Shown: positions 1 to 9,846, numbered from the stretch's first letter. The stretch is 64,000 bases of DNA from Methylomusa anaerophila (GCF_003966895.1 NZ_AP018449.1:2373501-2437500), one strand, 5' to 3'. Numbers and translations are program-made. The notes: generated by a model from the sequence alone, not told the origin.

Positions 1-945
1 GCTCCGGTTGTGATTAAATTCCGGGAATTTAAAAAAGCCCTTGCGTCTATAGAGGAAGCCCGGGAAATGCTTAAGGAAAAACTGGACGAAGAATTCCGGG
101 GAATGGTGGAAGCCGAATTCGAGGAAGCTAAAGGCAAAATTCCTGCTTTAAGTGAAGAACTCAGGATTTTGCTGCTGCCTAAAGATCCCAATGATGATAA
201 AAACGTAATCGTGGAGATTCGTGGCGGGGCCGGCGGGGACGAAGCCGCGCTGTTTGCCGGCGATCTGTTCCGGATGTACACCCGCTATGCCGAAAACCAG
301 GGATGGCGGACGGAAGTACTGGATGCCAACGTATCCGACCTTGGCGGGTTTAAGGAAGTTGTGTTCGTGATTGAGGGTGACGGCGCTTATTCCAAGTTGA
401 AATACGAAAGCGGTGTTCACCGGGTGCAACGGGTGCCGACAACCGAATCCAGCGGCCGTATTCACACATCTACCGTTACGGTCGCTGTTCTGCCGGAGGC
501 GGAAGACGTGGATGTGGAGATTAATCCCAATGATCTGAGAATCGACACTTATTGCGCCAGCGGCGCCGGTGGCCAGCATGTAAACAAGACGGAATCGGCG
601 GTGCGAATTACCCACCTGCCTACGGGGGTAGTAGTACAGTGTCAGGATGAAAAATCCCAGCTTAAGAACCGGGATAAGGCCATGCGGGTGCTGCGCGCCA
701 AACTGTTGGAACTGGCCCAGGAGGAACAACATGCCGAGGTGGCTGAAAGCCGGAAAAGCCAGGTAGGCACAGGCGACCGCAGTGAGCGTATCCGGACCTA
801 TAACTTTCCCCAGGGACGGGTGACCGACCACCGTATCGGTCTCACCCTGCACAAGCTTGACTTTATATTGAACGGTGATTTGGACGAATTGATATCGTCG
901 CTGGTGACGGCCGGACAGAGCGAGCAGCTCAAACAAGTCGAATAA
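1..945 (+). CDS. prfA: Peptide chain release factor 1 (5' end outside window)
   Basis: Class I release factor that recognises UAA and UAG in the ribosomal A site and triggers peptidyl-tRNA hydrolysis. The reading frame is open from base 1, so the N-terminus lies upstream; about 314 residues are visible against a usual length near 355. The domain 2 codon-recognition motif is seen as PTT within [17 protein letters not shown] (RF1 has PxT, RF2 would have SPF). The catalytic GGQ motif is in [12 protein letters not shown], whose glutamine is the target of the methyltransferase encoded immediately downstream. A GTG at base 10 is in frame but is internal to the family alignment and is not the real start. 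Followed by prmC after 24 bases, the usual gene pair. Confidence 0.97.
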   Translation, partial: APVVIKFREFKKALASIEEAREMLKEKLDEEFRGMVEAEFEEAKGKIPALSEELRILLLPKDPNDDKNVIVEIRGGAGGDEAALFAGDLFRMYTRYAENQGWRTEVLDANVSDLGGFKEVVFVIEGDGAYSKLKYESGVHRVQRVPTTESSGRIHTSTVTVAVLPEAEDVDVEINPNDLRIDTYCASGAGGQHVNKTESAVRITHLPTGVVVQCQDEKSQLKNRDKAMRVLRAKLLELAQEEQHAEVAESRKSQVGTGDRSERIRTYNFPQGRVTDHRIGLTLHKLDFILNGDLDELISSLVTAGQSEQLKQVE

Positions 946-969
946 TAAGATGATGCAGGGTGTAACACG

Positions 970-1842
970 ATGACAGACGTACCAAAATCATGGAACATTG
1001 GGTTGATTTTAAATTGGACCAGGCAGTATTTCAGCGAAAAAGGCGTGGAAAACCCACGCCTTGATGCTGAAGTACTGCTTTCCCATATCTTAGGCCGGGA
1101 CCGCCTATATCTCTATACCCATTTTGACCAGCCGCTGACGGCTTCGGAATTGGCCGCTTACCGGGAAATGGTAAAAAAACGGGCAAAACGGGCGCCGGTA
1201 GCTTATATTACCGGCAGGAAAGAATTTATGGGTCTGGAGTTTGCTGTTAGTCCGGCAGTACTTATACCCCGGCCTGACACCGAAATATTGGTGGAGGCGG
1301 TTTTGTCCCGTCTGCAGAAATTGACTAAGCCGGAAATCGCCGATTTGGGAACAGGCAGCGGGGCAATCATCGTCAGCCTGTTAGCTGTTATTCCCTCAGC
1401 CTGCGGGGTTGCTGTGGACCTTTCCCCGGAAGCGTTGGCGGTAGCCGGCGAGAATGCCAGGCGGCATCAGGTTGAGGAACGGTTAACGTTATGCTGCGGC
1501 GATCTCATTAGTCCCCTGACCGGTCGGAAATTTGACGCGCTGATTTCCAATCCGCCTTATATTCCCACAGCGGCTATAGCGGGTTTGAGTCCCGAAGTCC
1601 GGCAGGAGCCCAGAGTGGCCCTGGACGGCGGCGAGGACGGTTTGATTTTTTATCGTTGCATTGTGGCCAAGGGAGCCCAATACCTAAAGCCAGGCGGATT
1701 TATCGCCGTTGAGGTAGGTATGGGGCAAGCCCGCCCGGTGGCGGCTTTGGCTGCGGCAGAAACCCGCCTGACTGTTGCCGAGGTAATCAAAGATTATAGC
1801 GGTATTGAACGGGTAGTTGTATTTCAGGGAGTTGTTTCATAA
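970..1842 (+). CDS. prmC: Release factor glutamine methyltransferase PrmC (HemK)
   Basis: SAM-dependent enzyme that methylates the glutamine of the GGQ motif in release factors RF1 and RF2, raising termination efficiency. The 290-residue length is normal. The N-terminal helical domain is followed by a Rossmann-type methyltransferase domain with motif I (ADLGTGSGAI, about residues 124-133) and the diagnostic glutamine-binding NPPY motif (about residues 194-197). It sits directly downstream of its substrate gene prfA. Its stop codon overlaps the ATG of the next gene by one base, which suggests translational coupling. Confidence 0.96.
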   Translation: MTDVPKSWNIGLILNWTRQYFSEKGVENPRLDAEVLLSHILGRDRLYLYTHFDQPLTASELAAYREMVKKRAKRAPVAYITGRKEFMGLEFAVSPAVLIPRPDTEILVEAVLSRLQKLTKPEIADLGTGSGAIIVSLLAVIPSACGVAVDLSPEALAVAGENARRHQVEERLTLCCGDLISPLTGRKFDALISNPPYIPTAAIAGLSPEVRQEPRVALDGGEDGLIFYRCIVAKGAQYLKPGGFIAVEVGMGQARPVAALAAAETRLTVAEVIKDYSGIERVVVFQGVVS

Positions 1843-2888
1843 TGGATACTCAATATCTGAAGCTGGACAAAGATAATCCCGACGTCAAGGCTTTAGCGTT
1901 TGCGGCCGGGGTATTACGTCAAGGCGGGCTTGTTGCCTTTCCTACCGAGACAGTATACGGATTAGGCGCAAACGGTCTTGATAAGGAAGCGGTGGCAGGC
2001 ATTTTCCGGGCCAAGGGCCGGCCGTCGGACAACCCTCTTATATTGCATATTGCCGATACTCCTGCTATTTTTTCTTTGGCCGCAGATGTTCCGGCCAATG
2101 CGAGGGCATTGATGGAGCGGTTTTGGCCGGGACCGTTGACAGTAGTGCTAAAACGTAAACCAATTGTCCCGGATGCGGTTACAGGCGGTCTTGATACGGT
2201 GGCAATTCGCTTGCCGGCTTCGAAAGTGGCCAGAGAACTGATCAGGTTGTCGCAAGTTCCTGTTGCGGCGCCCAGTGCCAACATATCAGGCCGTCCCAGT
2301 CCGGCAAACGCCCAGGACGTACTAACCGACTTAGGGGGGCGGATTGCTATTATCATCGATGCCGGCCCTTGTGACATTGGCCTGGAATCCACGGTAGTGG
2401 ACTGTACCACACCTGTTCCCACCTTGCTGCGGCCCGGCGGGGTTACGTATGAGATGCTTATTAATATCTTAGGCGCAGTGGAGATTGATCCGGGTTCAGC
2501 CGGTGACGGCGGGATTCCCAGGTCGCCGGGCATGAAATATGCTCATTACGCGCCCAAGGCTGCCATGTATCTGGTGGAGGCCGGCCGTTTTGCGGCCGGA
2601 GCCATCCTGCGCCGGGAAATTGATTTAGCTTTAGCCCAACGCAAGCGAGTGGGAGCGGTGGTAGCTGCCGAAACGGCTTCTGAACTGCCGGCAAGCGTAA
2701 TCGTGGCCGCATATGGACGGTACTCCGACGCGGGTGCCATTGCCGCTAACCTTTATACCGCCTTACGCTACTTTGACGATAAAGCAGTTGACGTTATTTA
2801 CGCCCAGGGCGTTAGTGAAGCTGGTCTGGGGCTGGCAATCATGAACCGTCTGCGCAAGGCTTCCGGATACAGAATCATTAGAGAGTAG
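1842..2888 (+). CDS. ywlC: Threonylcarbamoyl-AMP synthase (Sua5/YwlC type)
   Basis: Makes L-threonylcarbamoyladenylate from threonine, bicarbonate and ATP, the first step in the t6A37 modification of ANN-decoding tRNAs. The 348-residue length is that of the two-domain Sua5 form. The YrdC domain covers about residues 15-205, with the signatures PTETVYGLGANG, KGRPSDNPL and SANISGRPSP. A C-terminal Sua5 domain starts near SPGMKYAHYAPKA. It overlaps prmC by one base and belongs to the prfA-prmC-ywlC block conserved in Firmicutes. A dispersed palindromic repeat follows immediately. Confidence 0.95.
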   Translation: MDTQYLKLDKDNPDVKALAFAAGVLRQGGLVAFPTETVYGLGANGLDKEAVAGIFRAKGRPSDNPLILHIADTPAIFSLAADVPANARALMERFWPGPLTVVLKRKPIVPDAVTGGLDTVAIRLPASKVARELIRLSQVPVAAPSANISGRPSPANAQDVLTDLGGRIAIIIDAGPCDIGLESTVVDCTTPVPTLLRPGGVTYEMLINILGAVEIDPGSAGDGGIPRSPGMKYAHYAPKAAMYLVEAGRFAAGAILRREIDLALAQRKRVGAVVAAETASELPASVIVAAYGRYSDAGAIAANLYTALRYFDDKAVDVIYAQGVSEAGLGLAIMNRLRKASGYRIIRE

Positions 2889-2908
2889 AGTACTGTTCAA
2901 CTTTAAGT

Positions 2909-3146
2909 GGGGGAACTGCTTATAAACCGCCATCTGCGTCGTTGCTTCTGCGGTGCTCGCTCCGACGTACCACCAGTACGCCTCCGCGAGGTCCCCGCAC
3001 AAACTATTATGCCAAGTCAACGAAATCAGAATCGTCGTCGCACCTCCGGTCTGACTATGATAGTTCGAACTTGTAATTAGCAAATATCATTGCAATAAGT
3101 TTTTTTCATATGCAACGGTATCTGGCAATTTCTAAGCAGTTCGTGG
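2909..3146 (-). repeat. Dispersed palindromic repeat family 1, copy A (long class)
   Basis: About 238 bp with terminal inverted repeats: GGGAACTGCTTATAAACCG at the left, and a right end whose reverse complement reads CGAACTGCTTAGAAATTG. The inner part carries a small palindrome (GACGTAC...GTACGC). The copy at 7178-7416 is almost identical but in the opposite orientation. It fills most of the 2889-3231 gap. No transposase is encoded. Short reading frames inside it are not supported. Confidence 0.85.
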
Positions 3147-3231
3147 CATTTGATAATCTGAATACATACGAGAGTGGAGTGCTTCATATAACCTGGCTTC
3201 GCCTCATATACATGGATATGGGGTGAGGAGT

Positions 3232-3840
3232 TTGAGTACGTTTGAATTGTTTGTTTTAAGCGCAGCGTTGGGGACGGATTTATTTTCTGTTGCCATCCCC
3301 ATTGGCATGAACCGGATCAGGCGTTTGGTAATTTTGCAATCAGCGGCTGTTTTTGCTGTTTTTCATATTGGGATGCTGCTTGCAGGTTACCATGCCGGTC
3401 ATTGGCTGGGTTACATGGTGGAGCATGTGGGCGCCTATCATATCGAATGGCCGGTAACCACGGTGGAAAACTGCGCAAAAATTATGGGCGCGTTGGTGCT
3501 GGCCGGCCTGGGTGTGAATATGATCCGGGAGAATGCAGTCGGCAGTGACCATAGCGGCAATATCAACCCACCCTTGAATCATCCGCTGCAGGGTATAACC
3601 CTTGTGATGCTGGCGACCGGTGTCAGCCTTGATGCGCTGGCGGCAGGCTTCAGCCTTGGCATGATTGATGTTGATTTGTTTAAGCTAAGCGCAGTACTAG
3701 GGGGCGTAATATTTTTAATCGCCATCCTGGGGCTGGGCTTGGGGCGTAAGGTAGGGCGCTGCCTGGGATCAAAAGCCGAGCAAATAGGAGGTTCGGTTTT
3801 GTTTCTGCTAGGATGTCACATCATATGGGCAACGTTGTGA
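3232..3840 (+). CDS. mntP: MntP-family manganese efflux pump (DUF204)
   Basis: Small integral membrane protein of the MntP family, known for manganese export. About six hydrophobic segments are visible. The two conserved acidic half-motifs are present: GTDLFSVAIPIG near the N-terminus and SLDALAAGFSLG in the second half. In B. subtilis the ywlD/mntP gene occupies the same place between ywlC and ywlE, which supports the call. The start is uncertain: TTG at 3232 gives MSTFELFVLSAALGTD and follows a GGGGTG with suitable spacing, while GTG at 3223 would add three residues. At roughly 200 residues it is slightly longer than the E. coli protein. Metal specificity is inferred from the family. Confidence 0.82.
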   Translation: MSTFELFVLSAALGTDLFSVAIPIGMNRIRRLVILQSAAVFAVFHIGMLLAGYHAGHWLGYMVEHVGAYHIEWPVTTVENCAKIMGALVLAGLGVNMIRENAVGSDHSGNINPPLNHPLQGITLVMLATGVSLDALAAGFSLGMIDVDLFKLSAVLGGVIFLIAILGLGLGRKVGRCLGSKAEQIGGSVLFLLGCHIIWATL

Positions 3841-3994
3841 ACTGCTGCCGCTTAACCTCAGCTTATCCTAATACCTGGATGTCAATTCTTAATGCGGCAT
3901 ATAGGCTGTTTTTGACAAAAGGGAGTTCTGGCAATTTACCCCCTGGTATGATAAAATTATGCCGGACATACAATCGGAGGAGTTGGGGACATTC

Positions 3995-4462
3995 GTGTTT
4001 AAAGTCTTGCTGGTGTGCACGGGAAATACTTGTCGCAGCCCTATGGCTGAGGCTATTTTGCAGGATAAATTCGCTCAAAATAATGTCGGCCGCCTGATAC
4101 GGGTGGAATCCGCCGGCCTGGCCGGTGCTGAGGAACCGGCAGCCAAGCCTGCCCGGGCCGCAATTCGCCGGTGGGGCTTGAACATCGATAATCACCGCTC
4201 GCGGCGACTGACTCCTGCCATGGTACAAGCCGCCGGCTTAATATTGACTATGACCCGGGCCCATAAGCAGGCTGTCTGCCGCTTGCTGCCTCAAGCCACC
4301 GGCAAAGTACATACTTTATCTGAGTTCGCCGACGAGTCCGCCGACATTTTTGATCCCTTCGGCGGCTCGGAAAATGATTACCGGGAATGCGCGTCCCAAA
4401 TCAACCGCCTGCTGGATAAATCCTGGCAAAAAATTGTCAAACTGGCAGGAAATGAAGAGTAA
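3995..4462 (+). CDS. ywlE: Low-molecular-weight protein phosphatase, YwlE (arginine phosphatase) type
   Basis: Member of the low-molecular-weight tyrosine phosphatase fold. The P-loop reads CTGNTCRSPMAE; the threonine in the loop is characteristic of the YwlE protein-arginine phosphatases rather than tyrosine-specific enzymes. The catalytic aspartate lies in DPFGGSENDYREC near the C-terminus. Position between mntP and rpiB matches B. subtilis ywlE. GTG at 3995 gives MFKVLLVCTGNTC, starting where the family does; an ATG at 3959 would add 12 poorly conserved residues. The GGAGGAG at 3976-3982 is somewhat far (12 bases) from this GTG. Arginine specificity is inferred from the loop and synteny. 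Confidence 0.88.
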   Translation: MFKVLLVCTGNTCRSPMAEAILQDKFAQNNVGRLIRVESAGLAGAEEPAAKPARAAIRRWGLNIDNHRSRRLTPAMVQAAGLILTMTRAHKQAVCRLLPQATGKVHTLSEFADESADIFDPFGGSENDYRECASQINRLLDKSWQKIVKLAGNEE

Positions 4463-4487
4463 AAGCCGAAAAATAATCATTTGTCAC

Positions 4488-4536
4488 TTGTATCTGCTAA
4501 GCGCCGCAGATGGCGGTTTCTAAGCAGACTTCCCTG
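4488..4536 (+). repeat. Family 1 repeat, solitary end fragment
   Basis: The stretch around GCAGATGGCGGTTTCTAAGC resembles the right end of copy B (7178-7416), including a trailing CCCTGCT. The rest of the element is missing, so this looks like a decayed or solo terminus. Flanking bases ATCTGC...GCAGAT can form a small hairpin. Confidence 0.5.
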
Positions 4537-4577
4537 CTAATATATTGGGCACCACAAGAAATGAAAATGGAGAACGT

Positions 4578-4737
4578 TTTACCACAGAGGCGCAGAGGGC
4601 GCAGAGAAACGCAGAGGGATTCATTATTTATGTTTTTTCAACGCTCTTCGTTATCCTTTCTCTGTGTCCCTCTGTGTCCTCAGTGTCTCTGTGGTTCCGG
4701 TTCCTTTGTCTTATGAGGTTTTAGATTTTCAGGATAG
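4578..4737. repeat. CAGAGG-type palindromic repeat (family 3), copy 1
   Basis: An imperfect palindrome that begins ACCACAGAGGCGCAGAGG and returns as CTCTGTGGT near 4693, followed by a tail resembling CTCATAAGACAAAGG on the other strand. The same tail recurs at 24826-24905. Other copies are at 32594-32656 and 35503-35626. A 68-codon open frame across it is an artefact of the repeat. Together with the family 1 fragment this accounts for most of the 4463-4777 gap. Confidence 0.75.
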
Positions 4738-4777
4738 TTCCCCGCTTAATGTGAATAGTTACTAGGAGGTTTTGATT

Positions 4778-5221
4778 TTGTTAGTAGCAATCGGCAGCGA
4801 TCATGGCGGTTTCTGTCTGAAGGAAGAAATAAAGAAGTTTTTGGCTGAAAAGGGTGTAGCCTGTCGCGATTATGGTACACATTCAACTGAATCTGTCGAT
4901 TACCCCGACATATCCTTGGCGGTAGCGCAAGCAGTTGCTGCCGGGGAATGTGACCGGGGCATTATTGTCTGCGGGACAGGCATCGGTGTATGTATTGCCG
5001 CCAACAAAGTCAAAGGTATCCGGGCGGCTTTGTGCCATGATGTTTACTCGGCCCAAATGTCGCGCGAACACAATGACGCCAACATCCTGACGCTGGGGGA
5101 GCGGGTTATCGGCTGGGGTCTTGCCCGCATGATTGTGGATGTTTGGCTGAAGACGGAATTTGCCGGCGGCCGTCACCGGCAGCGAGTTGAAAAGATTTGC
5201 GCCTTGGACAAGCTGCTTTAA
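4778..5221 (+). CDS. rpiB: Ribose-5-phosphate isomerase B
   Basis: Interconverts ribose 5-phosphate and ribulose 5-phosphate in the non-oxidative pentose phosphate pathway (LacA/RpiB family). Visible motifs: GSDHGG at the N-terminus, the active-site cysteine in CGTGIGVCIAANK, and SREHNDANILTLGERV. Start chosen at TTG 4778 (MLVAIGSDHGG), 8 bases after a perfect AGGAGG at 4764-4769; a TTG two codons upstream would be only two bases from it. The length of about 147 residues is normal. Synteny ywlE-rpiB-ywlG-glyA agrees with B. subtilis (ywlF). Confidence 0.95.
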   Translation: MLVAIGSDHGGFCLKEEIKKFLAEKGVACRDYGTHSTESVDYPDISLAVAQAVAAGECDRGIIVCGTGIGVCIAANKVKGIRAALCHDVYSAQMSREHNDANILTLGERVIGWGLARMIVDVWLKTEFAGGRHRQRVEKICALDKLL

Positions 5222-5276
5222 CCGTACGGCGCAAGACAGCCTTATTAACGCTATTTGGATTGCGGGTGGTGAAAAA

Positions 5277-5834
5277 ATGGAGATTGATTTGGCGACAATC
5301 GCCCGGCAGGCCGCACAGGCGGCGGAAGAATTACTAAAGACAGCTAAACTGCAAAAAGATCAGATTTTGGTTGTCGGCTGCAGTACCAGTGAAGTTCAGG
5401 GGGCCCGTATAGGTTCTTACGGTTCGGAAGTGGTTGCCGCCAAGATATTAATAAGCCTCATGAAAGCCTGCTCATGGCATCAGGTCTATTTGGCCGTGCA
5501 ATGCTGCGAGCATCTTAACCGGGCTTTGGTGGTAGAACGGGCTGTTATGGAAAAATATAATCTTGAGGAAGTTACCGTCATACCTGTCGCCACAGCCGGC
5601 GGGTCGCTGGCGGCGCAAGCCATGCGCGACTTTGCCGACCCGGTGGTGGTTGAGTCCATTGCCGCTCACGCCGGACTTGACATAGGGTGCACTCTGATCG
5701 GCATGCATTTAAAAAAAGTTGCCGTCCCGGTTCGGTTGACTAACAAACAAATCGGCCAGGCACTGGTAATTGCCGCCCGCACAAGACCCAAACTGGTCGG
5801 CGGCGCGCGCGCGGTTTATGAAATCTGTACATAG
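5277..5834 (+). CDS. ywlG: UPF0340 / DUF436 family protein, YwlG-like
   Basis: Conserved Firmicute protein of unknown biochemical function, about 185 residues. The sequence has the family features GCSTSEVQGARIGSYGS, VQCCEHLNRALVVE and the C-terminal RPKLVGGARAVY. ATG 5277 follows GGGTGGTG and gives MEIDLATIARQ. A longer in-frame extension runs back into rpiB and is not expected. The gene lies between rpiB and glyA as in B. subtilis. I would not assign an activity; the conserved cysteines and histidine could form a metal or thiol site, but this is only a guess. Confidence 0.9.
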   Translation: MEIDLATIARQAAQAAEELLKTAKLQKDQILVVGCSTSEVQGARIGSYGSEVVAAKILISLMKACSWHQVYLAVQCCEHLNRALVVERAVMEKYNLEEVTVIPVATAGGSLAAQAMRDFADPVVVESIAAHAGLDIGCTLIGMHLKKVAVPVRLTNKQIGQALVIAARTRPKLVGGARAVYEICT

Positions 5835-5900
5835 AAAAAGGGAAAAAATAGGAGAAATAGTTACGGGAAAATATTTATTGCAGTAGGAGGAAGTGTCGTC

Positions 5901-7142
5901 ATGAGTATTTTGGCAGGAGTGGACCCGGAGGTTGCCAGGGCAATTGATCTTGAACGCGCCCGGCAGCAGAATAAACTGGAGCTGATTGCTTCCGAAAACT
6001 TTGTCAGCAAGGCGGTAATGGAGGCCCAGGGCTCGGTATTGACCAACAAATACGCGGAAGGTTATCCAGGGCAGCGCTATTACGGCGGCTGTGAATACGT
6101 TGACATGGTGGAGCAGCTGGCCATTGAACGGGCCAAAGATTTGTATGGGGCCGAACATGCGAATGTCCAGCCCCATTCCGGTGCCCAGGCTAATACAGTA
6201 GTCTATTTTGCTTTTTTAAAACCAGGTGATTTGATCTTAGGTATGAATCTGGCTCATGGCGGACATCTGACTCATGGCAGTCCGGTTAATATCTCCGGAC
6301 GATATTTCCAAATTTTACCATATGGCGTAGATCACCAGACCCATCTTATCAATTATGACCAGGTAAGAGAATTGGCGCTTAAGCACCGCCCTAAAATGCT
6401 GGTGGCCGGCGCCAGCGCCTATCCCAGAATTATAGATTTTGCCAAACTGGGCGAGATTGCCAGAGAGTCCGGCGCCCTGTTTATGGTGGATATGGCTCAT
6501 ATCGCCGGTTTGGTTGCCGCCGGCCTTCATCCCAGTCCGGTACCGCAAGCGGATATCGTCACAACTACTACCCATAAAACCTTACGGGGGCCGCGGGGCG
6601 GCATGATTCTTTGCCGCCGGCAGCATGCCAAGGCAATCGATAAGGCACTATTCCCAGGTATCCAGGGCGGGCCGCTTATGCATGTTATTGCTGCCAAAGC
6701 TGTGGCGCTCAAAGAAGCGTTAAGCGAAGAGTTTCGCCTGTATCAATCGCAAATTATCAGAAATGCCCGGGCTCTTGCCGACAAACTCAAACAGCAGGGT
6801 TTTACTCTGGTGTCCGGCGGCACCGACAACCATCTCATGCTTGTGGATTTGAGAAATAAAAATCTGACAGGTAAACAGGCGGCGCATCTTTTAGATGAGA
6901 TCGGCGTTACCGTTAATAAAAACGCTATTCCTTATGATCCGGCCAGCCCGCTCATTACCAGCGGCATTCGCGTCGGGACGCCGGCAGTGACCTCCCGCGG
7001 CATGGTTGAGGCTGATATGTCGGTTATCGGCGAGATTATCGCCATGACGTTGAACCACCCGGACAATCCGGATTTTAAGGGGAAGGCACTTGCCCTGGTC
7101 CGGGACTTATGCCAAAAGTACCCGCTTTACCACGAGAAGTAA
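5901..7142 (+). CDS. glyA: Serine hydroxymethyltransferase
   Basis: PLP enzyme converting serine and tetrahydrofolate to glycine and methylene-tetrahydrofolate, the main one-carbon source. 413 residues, full length. The PLP lysine is in [14 protein letters not shown], and other family hallmarks are [25 protein letters not shown] and [16 protein letters not shown] 5901 is preceded by AGGAGG. No frameshift or missing motif. Followed by copy B of the family 1 repeat and then upp. Confidence 0.98.
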   Translation: MSILAGVDPEVARAIDLERARQQNKLELIASENFVSKAVMEAQGSVLTNKYAEGYPGQRYYGGCEYVDMVEQLAIERAKDLYGAEHANVQPHSGAQANTVVYFAFLKPGDLILGMNLAHGGHLTHGSPVNISGRYFQILPYGVDHQTHLINYDQVRELALKHRPKMLVAGASAYPRIIDFAKLGEIARESGALFMVDMAHIAGLVAAGLHPSPVPQADIVTTTTHKTLRGPRGGMILCRRQHAKAIDKALFPGIQGGPLMHVIAAKAVALKEALSEEFRLYQSQIIRNARALADKLKQQGFTLVSGGTDNHLMLVDLRNKNLTGKQAAHLLDEIGVTVNKNAIPYDPASPLITSGIRVGTPAVTSRGMVEADMSVIGEIIAMTLNHPDNPDFKGKALALVRDLCQKYPLYHEK

Positions 7143-7177
7143 AAGCCTTCGCGTAAGGTTTACCCAGCTTATCAATT

Positions 7178-8080
<903 letters not shown>

Positions 8081-8113
8081 CCCCGGCGTAAAAAGGAGAG
8101 ATAAGTTCTATGA

Positions 8114-8383
8114 ATGACCTTGTTTCAAAAGGTGAACTTAATTAAACAAGTCAAAAGTGTTACCCCTCTTGATGACTATGAACTATTACTTGAATTTAAC
8201 ACCGGCGAGAAGCGAATATTTGACGTAAAACCTCTGCTTGACAAACCGGTATTTCAACCACTCCGCAATAAAGAATTATTTAAAAAAGTCCATATTGTTT
8301 TTGATTATACTATAGCCTGGAATGATGATATTGATATGTGTCCGGATAATCTATATTTACAAAGCGTTCCTGTTAATTGCTAA
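8114..8383 (+). CDS. DUF2442 domain protein
   Basis: 89 residues with the DUF2442 pattern: a leading valine-rich strand, DYELLLEFNTGEKRIFDVKPLL, an F...L...F...V core and the closing TIAWNDDIDMCPDNLY. Family members are small single-domain proteins, often next to DUF4160 or toxin-antitoxin-like genes; no activity is established. No such partner is adjacent. The start is uncertain: the visible GGAG is 15 bases from ATG 8114, and another start may be used. Base composition is more AT-rich than upp. Confidence 0.72.
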   Translation: MTLFQKVNLIKQVKSVTPLDDYELLLEFNTGEKRIFDVKPLLDKPVFQPLRNKELFKKVHIVFDYTIAWNDDIDMCPDNLYLQSVPVNC

Positions 8384-8556
8384 AACAAAAGCCGCCAACC
8401 TCATTGGTGGCGACTACCCGACGTTCCTATTTACTACTTCCCCTATTGCATTTATCTGTTAATGAGTCAAGAATTCCGCCTCTACAGACGGCGTTAATTC
8501 AGGTGGAGTAGACTCTCCACCTGAATCCTCGATGTTTCAGCTATGCTGAAACGAGT
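8384..8556. other. Intergenic stretch with three hairpins
   Basis: Three perfect or near-perfect stem-loops follow one another: GCCGCCAA...TTGGTGGC, ATTCAGGTGGAG...CTCCACCTGAAT, and GTTTCAGC-TAT-GCTGAAAC. None has a T-tract, so they are not classical terminators. Lying between two convergent genes they may still limit read-through. The last hairpin followed by GAGTTCAC vaguely recalls right ends of IS200/IS605 elements, but no transposase remnant is present. Confidence 0.45.
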
Positions 8557-8760
8557 TCACTTCATTACCATGACTTCGGTTGATTTTATTAAAGCCGTTA
8601 CTTCATCTCCGGGTTTTAAACCTAAGTCGTCCACAGAATCCACAGTGATAGCCGCTACAATTTCTTCCCCCTTGTAATCCATGACAACTTTAGCCATCAC
8701 TGCACCTTTTACAATTTCCTTCACCTGAGCGGGAAGTTTGTTTCTGCCGCTGATCTTCAA
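8557..8760 (-). CDS. Molbindin / Mop-type TOBE domain protein
   Basis: 67-residue single TOBE (Mop) domain: MKISGRNKLPAQVKEIVKGA start, VVMDYKGEEIVAAIT core and LGLKPGDEVTALIKSTEVMV end. Such molbindins bind molybdate or tungstate and buffer or sense oxyanion in the cytoplasm. The start is TTG at 8760 (minus strand), preceded by GGGGG at suitable distance. It stands alone on the minus strand, convergent with the DUF2442 gene. No mod transporter genes are nearby. Confidence 0.88.
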   Translation of the reverse strand: MKISGRNKLPAQVKEIVKGAVMAKVVMDYKGEEIVAAITVDSVDDLGLKPGDEVTALIKSTEVMVMK

Positions 8761-8920
8761 TGCTGTTTCCCCCTTATATGTTTTTTATTCTTATTATCCC
8801 AATACACCCTTATTATACAGTATGTCCTAAATATTTTACAAGTTATTGCAAGCTGTTTGAAGAAAAAAAATATTAAATAATAATAGTTTACAAAGAGTAT
8901 ATTAGAATATATAAAAGAAT

Positions 8921-8960
8921 ATATTGAATATATTATTGAATATATTATTGAATATATTAA
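8921..8960. repeat. Short AT-rich tandem repeat (12-bp unit)
   Basis: About three consecutive copies of TTGAATATATTA upstream of the MazG-like gene, inside a very AT-rich 8761-9067 gap that otherwise shows only the divergent promoter region for the molbindin gene. Could contain promoter elements, but none is clear. Confidence 0.55.
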
Positions 8961-9067
8961 GGAAGATACCTGCCCAATGCTGCAGGAATTTGCCGATTGC
9001 CGGCGAAATATATTGAGAATTGGGTTTGTCTTGCCTGCGTGTCCAAATGTTGCGGGAGGAAAACTAT

Positions 9068-9748
9068 GTGTTTGACGCCATTTATTTGCCTAAACTCGAC
9101 AGCCTTACGCCGACGCTGGCTTCTACTTTGTTGAAAGCCATGGAAGAGGCCGGGGAACTGGCGCGGGCAGTTCTGAAATTTTTGCCCTATGAGCAGTATT
9201 CGCCGGCGGAACTGGCTGACCGGATTGAGGCGCCCGGTCTCCTGGCCGATGTAGCTGAAGAACTGCTGGATGTGGCGCAAGTCTGTGTTACCATGATATT
9301 TGTAATGGAAGAATATCATGGGGTGAATGTGGACGATTTAGTGACTTATCATTTGCGCAAACTGACGGCTAAGAACTATCGCTATGATGAAAGCCGAACC
9401 TATAGTATTTCCACTAGACAGGCCGCAGGAACCCAGCCGGGAAACTTTAAATGTCTGAATTTGCCGCGACTCGCAATCAGCGGTGTGACACTGCTGACTA
9501 CCGTCTGCAAAATTCAGGAGGAACTTGGCGAACTTACCCAGTACATAGGCAAACATTCCCGGGCATCAGGGGAAAAGGCCGGTCTTGACCAAACAGAAGT
9601 TTTCCGGGGTTCGGCCCTGGAATTGTTAGACGTTGCCCAGTGCTGCTTTACTATGATGTACATATTGGCCGAACGTTATGCAGTCGATATACCCTGTTTA
9701 GTCAGCCGCCATGTGGCGAAACTGAAGCGCAAGGGGTATTGCAGCTGA
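9068..9748 (+). CDS. Tandem MazG-like all-alpha NTP-pyrophosphatase domain protein
   Basis: About 226 residues made of two MazG-like halves. The first half has KAMEEAGELARAV and EELLDVAQVCVTMIFVMEE; the second has KIQEELGELTQYI and LELLDVAQCCFTMMYILAE. Each half ends in a similar H...KL..KxY. These acidic motifs are the Mg-binding helices of the MazG/dUTPase-like fold, which hydrolyses nucleoside triphosphates. Start chosen at GTG 9068 (MFDAIYLPKLDSL), 8 bases after GGGAGG; a longer form from 9020 lacks a ribosome site. Most MazG-like proteins have one such domain and dimerise; here two are fused, possibly forming an intramolecular dimer. Substrate unknown. Confidence 0.8.
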   Translation: MFDAIYLPKLDSLTPTLASTLLKAMEEAGELARAVLKFLPYEQYSPAELADRIEAPGLLADVAEELLDVAQVCVTMIFVMEEYHGVNVDDLVTYHLRKLTAKNYRYDESRTYSISTRQAAGTQPGNFKCLNLPRLAISGVTLLTTVCKIQEELGELTQYIGKHSRASGEKAGLDQTEVFRGSALELLDVAQCCFTMMYILAERYAVDIPCLVSRHVAKLKRKGYCS

Positions 9749-9846
9749 AAGGCTGAATAACTTGTTCTAAGGCGATATTAAATGCATATAGTTATTGGTA
9801 ATGAAAATACTAAATAATAGATGAGAATTTGTCCAGATACTGCTCG

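Noticed and set aside
2763-3083. 106-codon minus-strand frame (similar one at 7245-7430)
   Set aside because: Both are translations of copies A and B of the family 1 repeat; similarity between them is due to the repeat.
2909-3146. CRISPR array or tRNA/rRNA in the repeat-rich intergenic regions
   Set aside because: No regularly spaced direct repeats with unique spacers and no cloverleaf or rRNA signature were seen; the repeats are dispersed single palindromes.
3154-3231. Manganese (yybP-ykoY) riboswitch before the MntP-like gene
   Set aside because: The short leader does not contain the conserved loops of that riboswitch, and most of the upstream gap is the family 1 repeat.
4510-4716. 68-codon frame containing RRGRRETQR-like sequence
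   Set aside because: It is the translation of the family 3 palindromic repeat.
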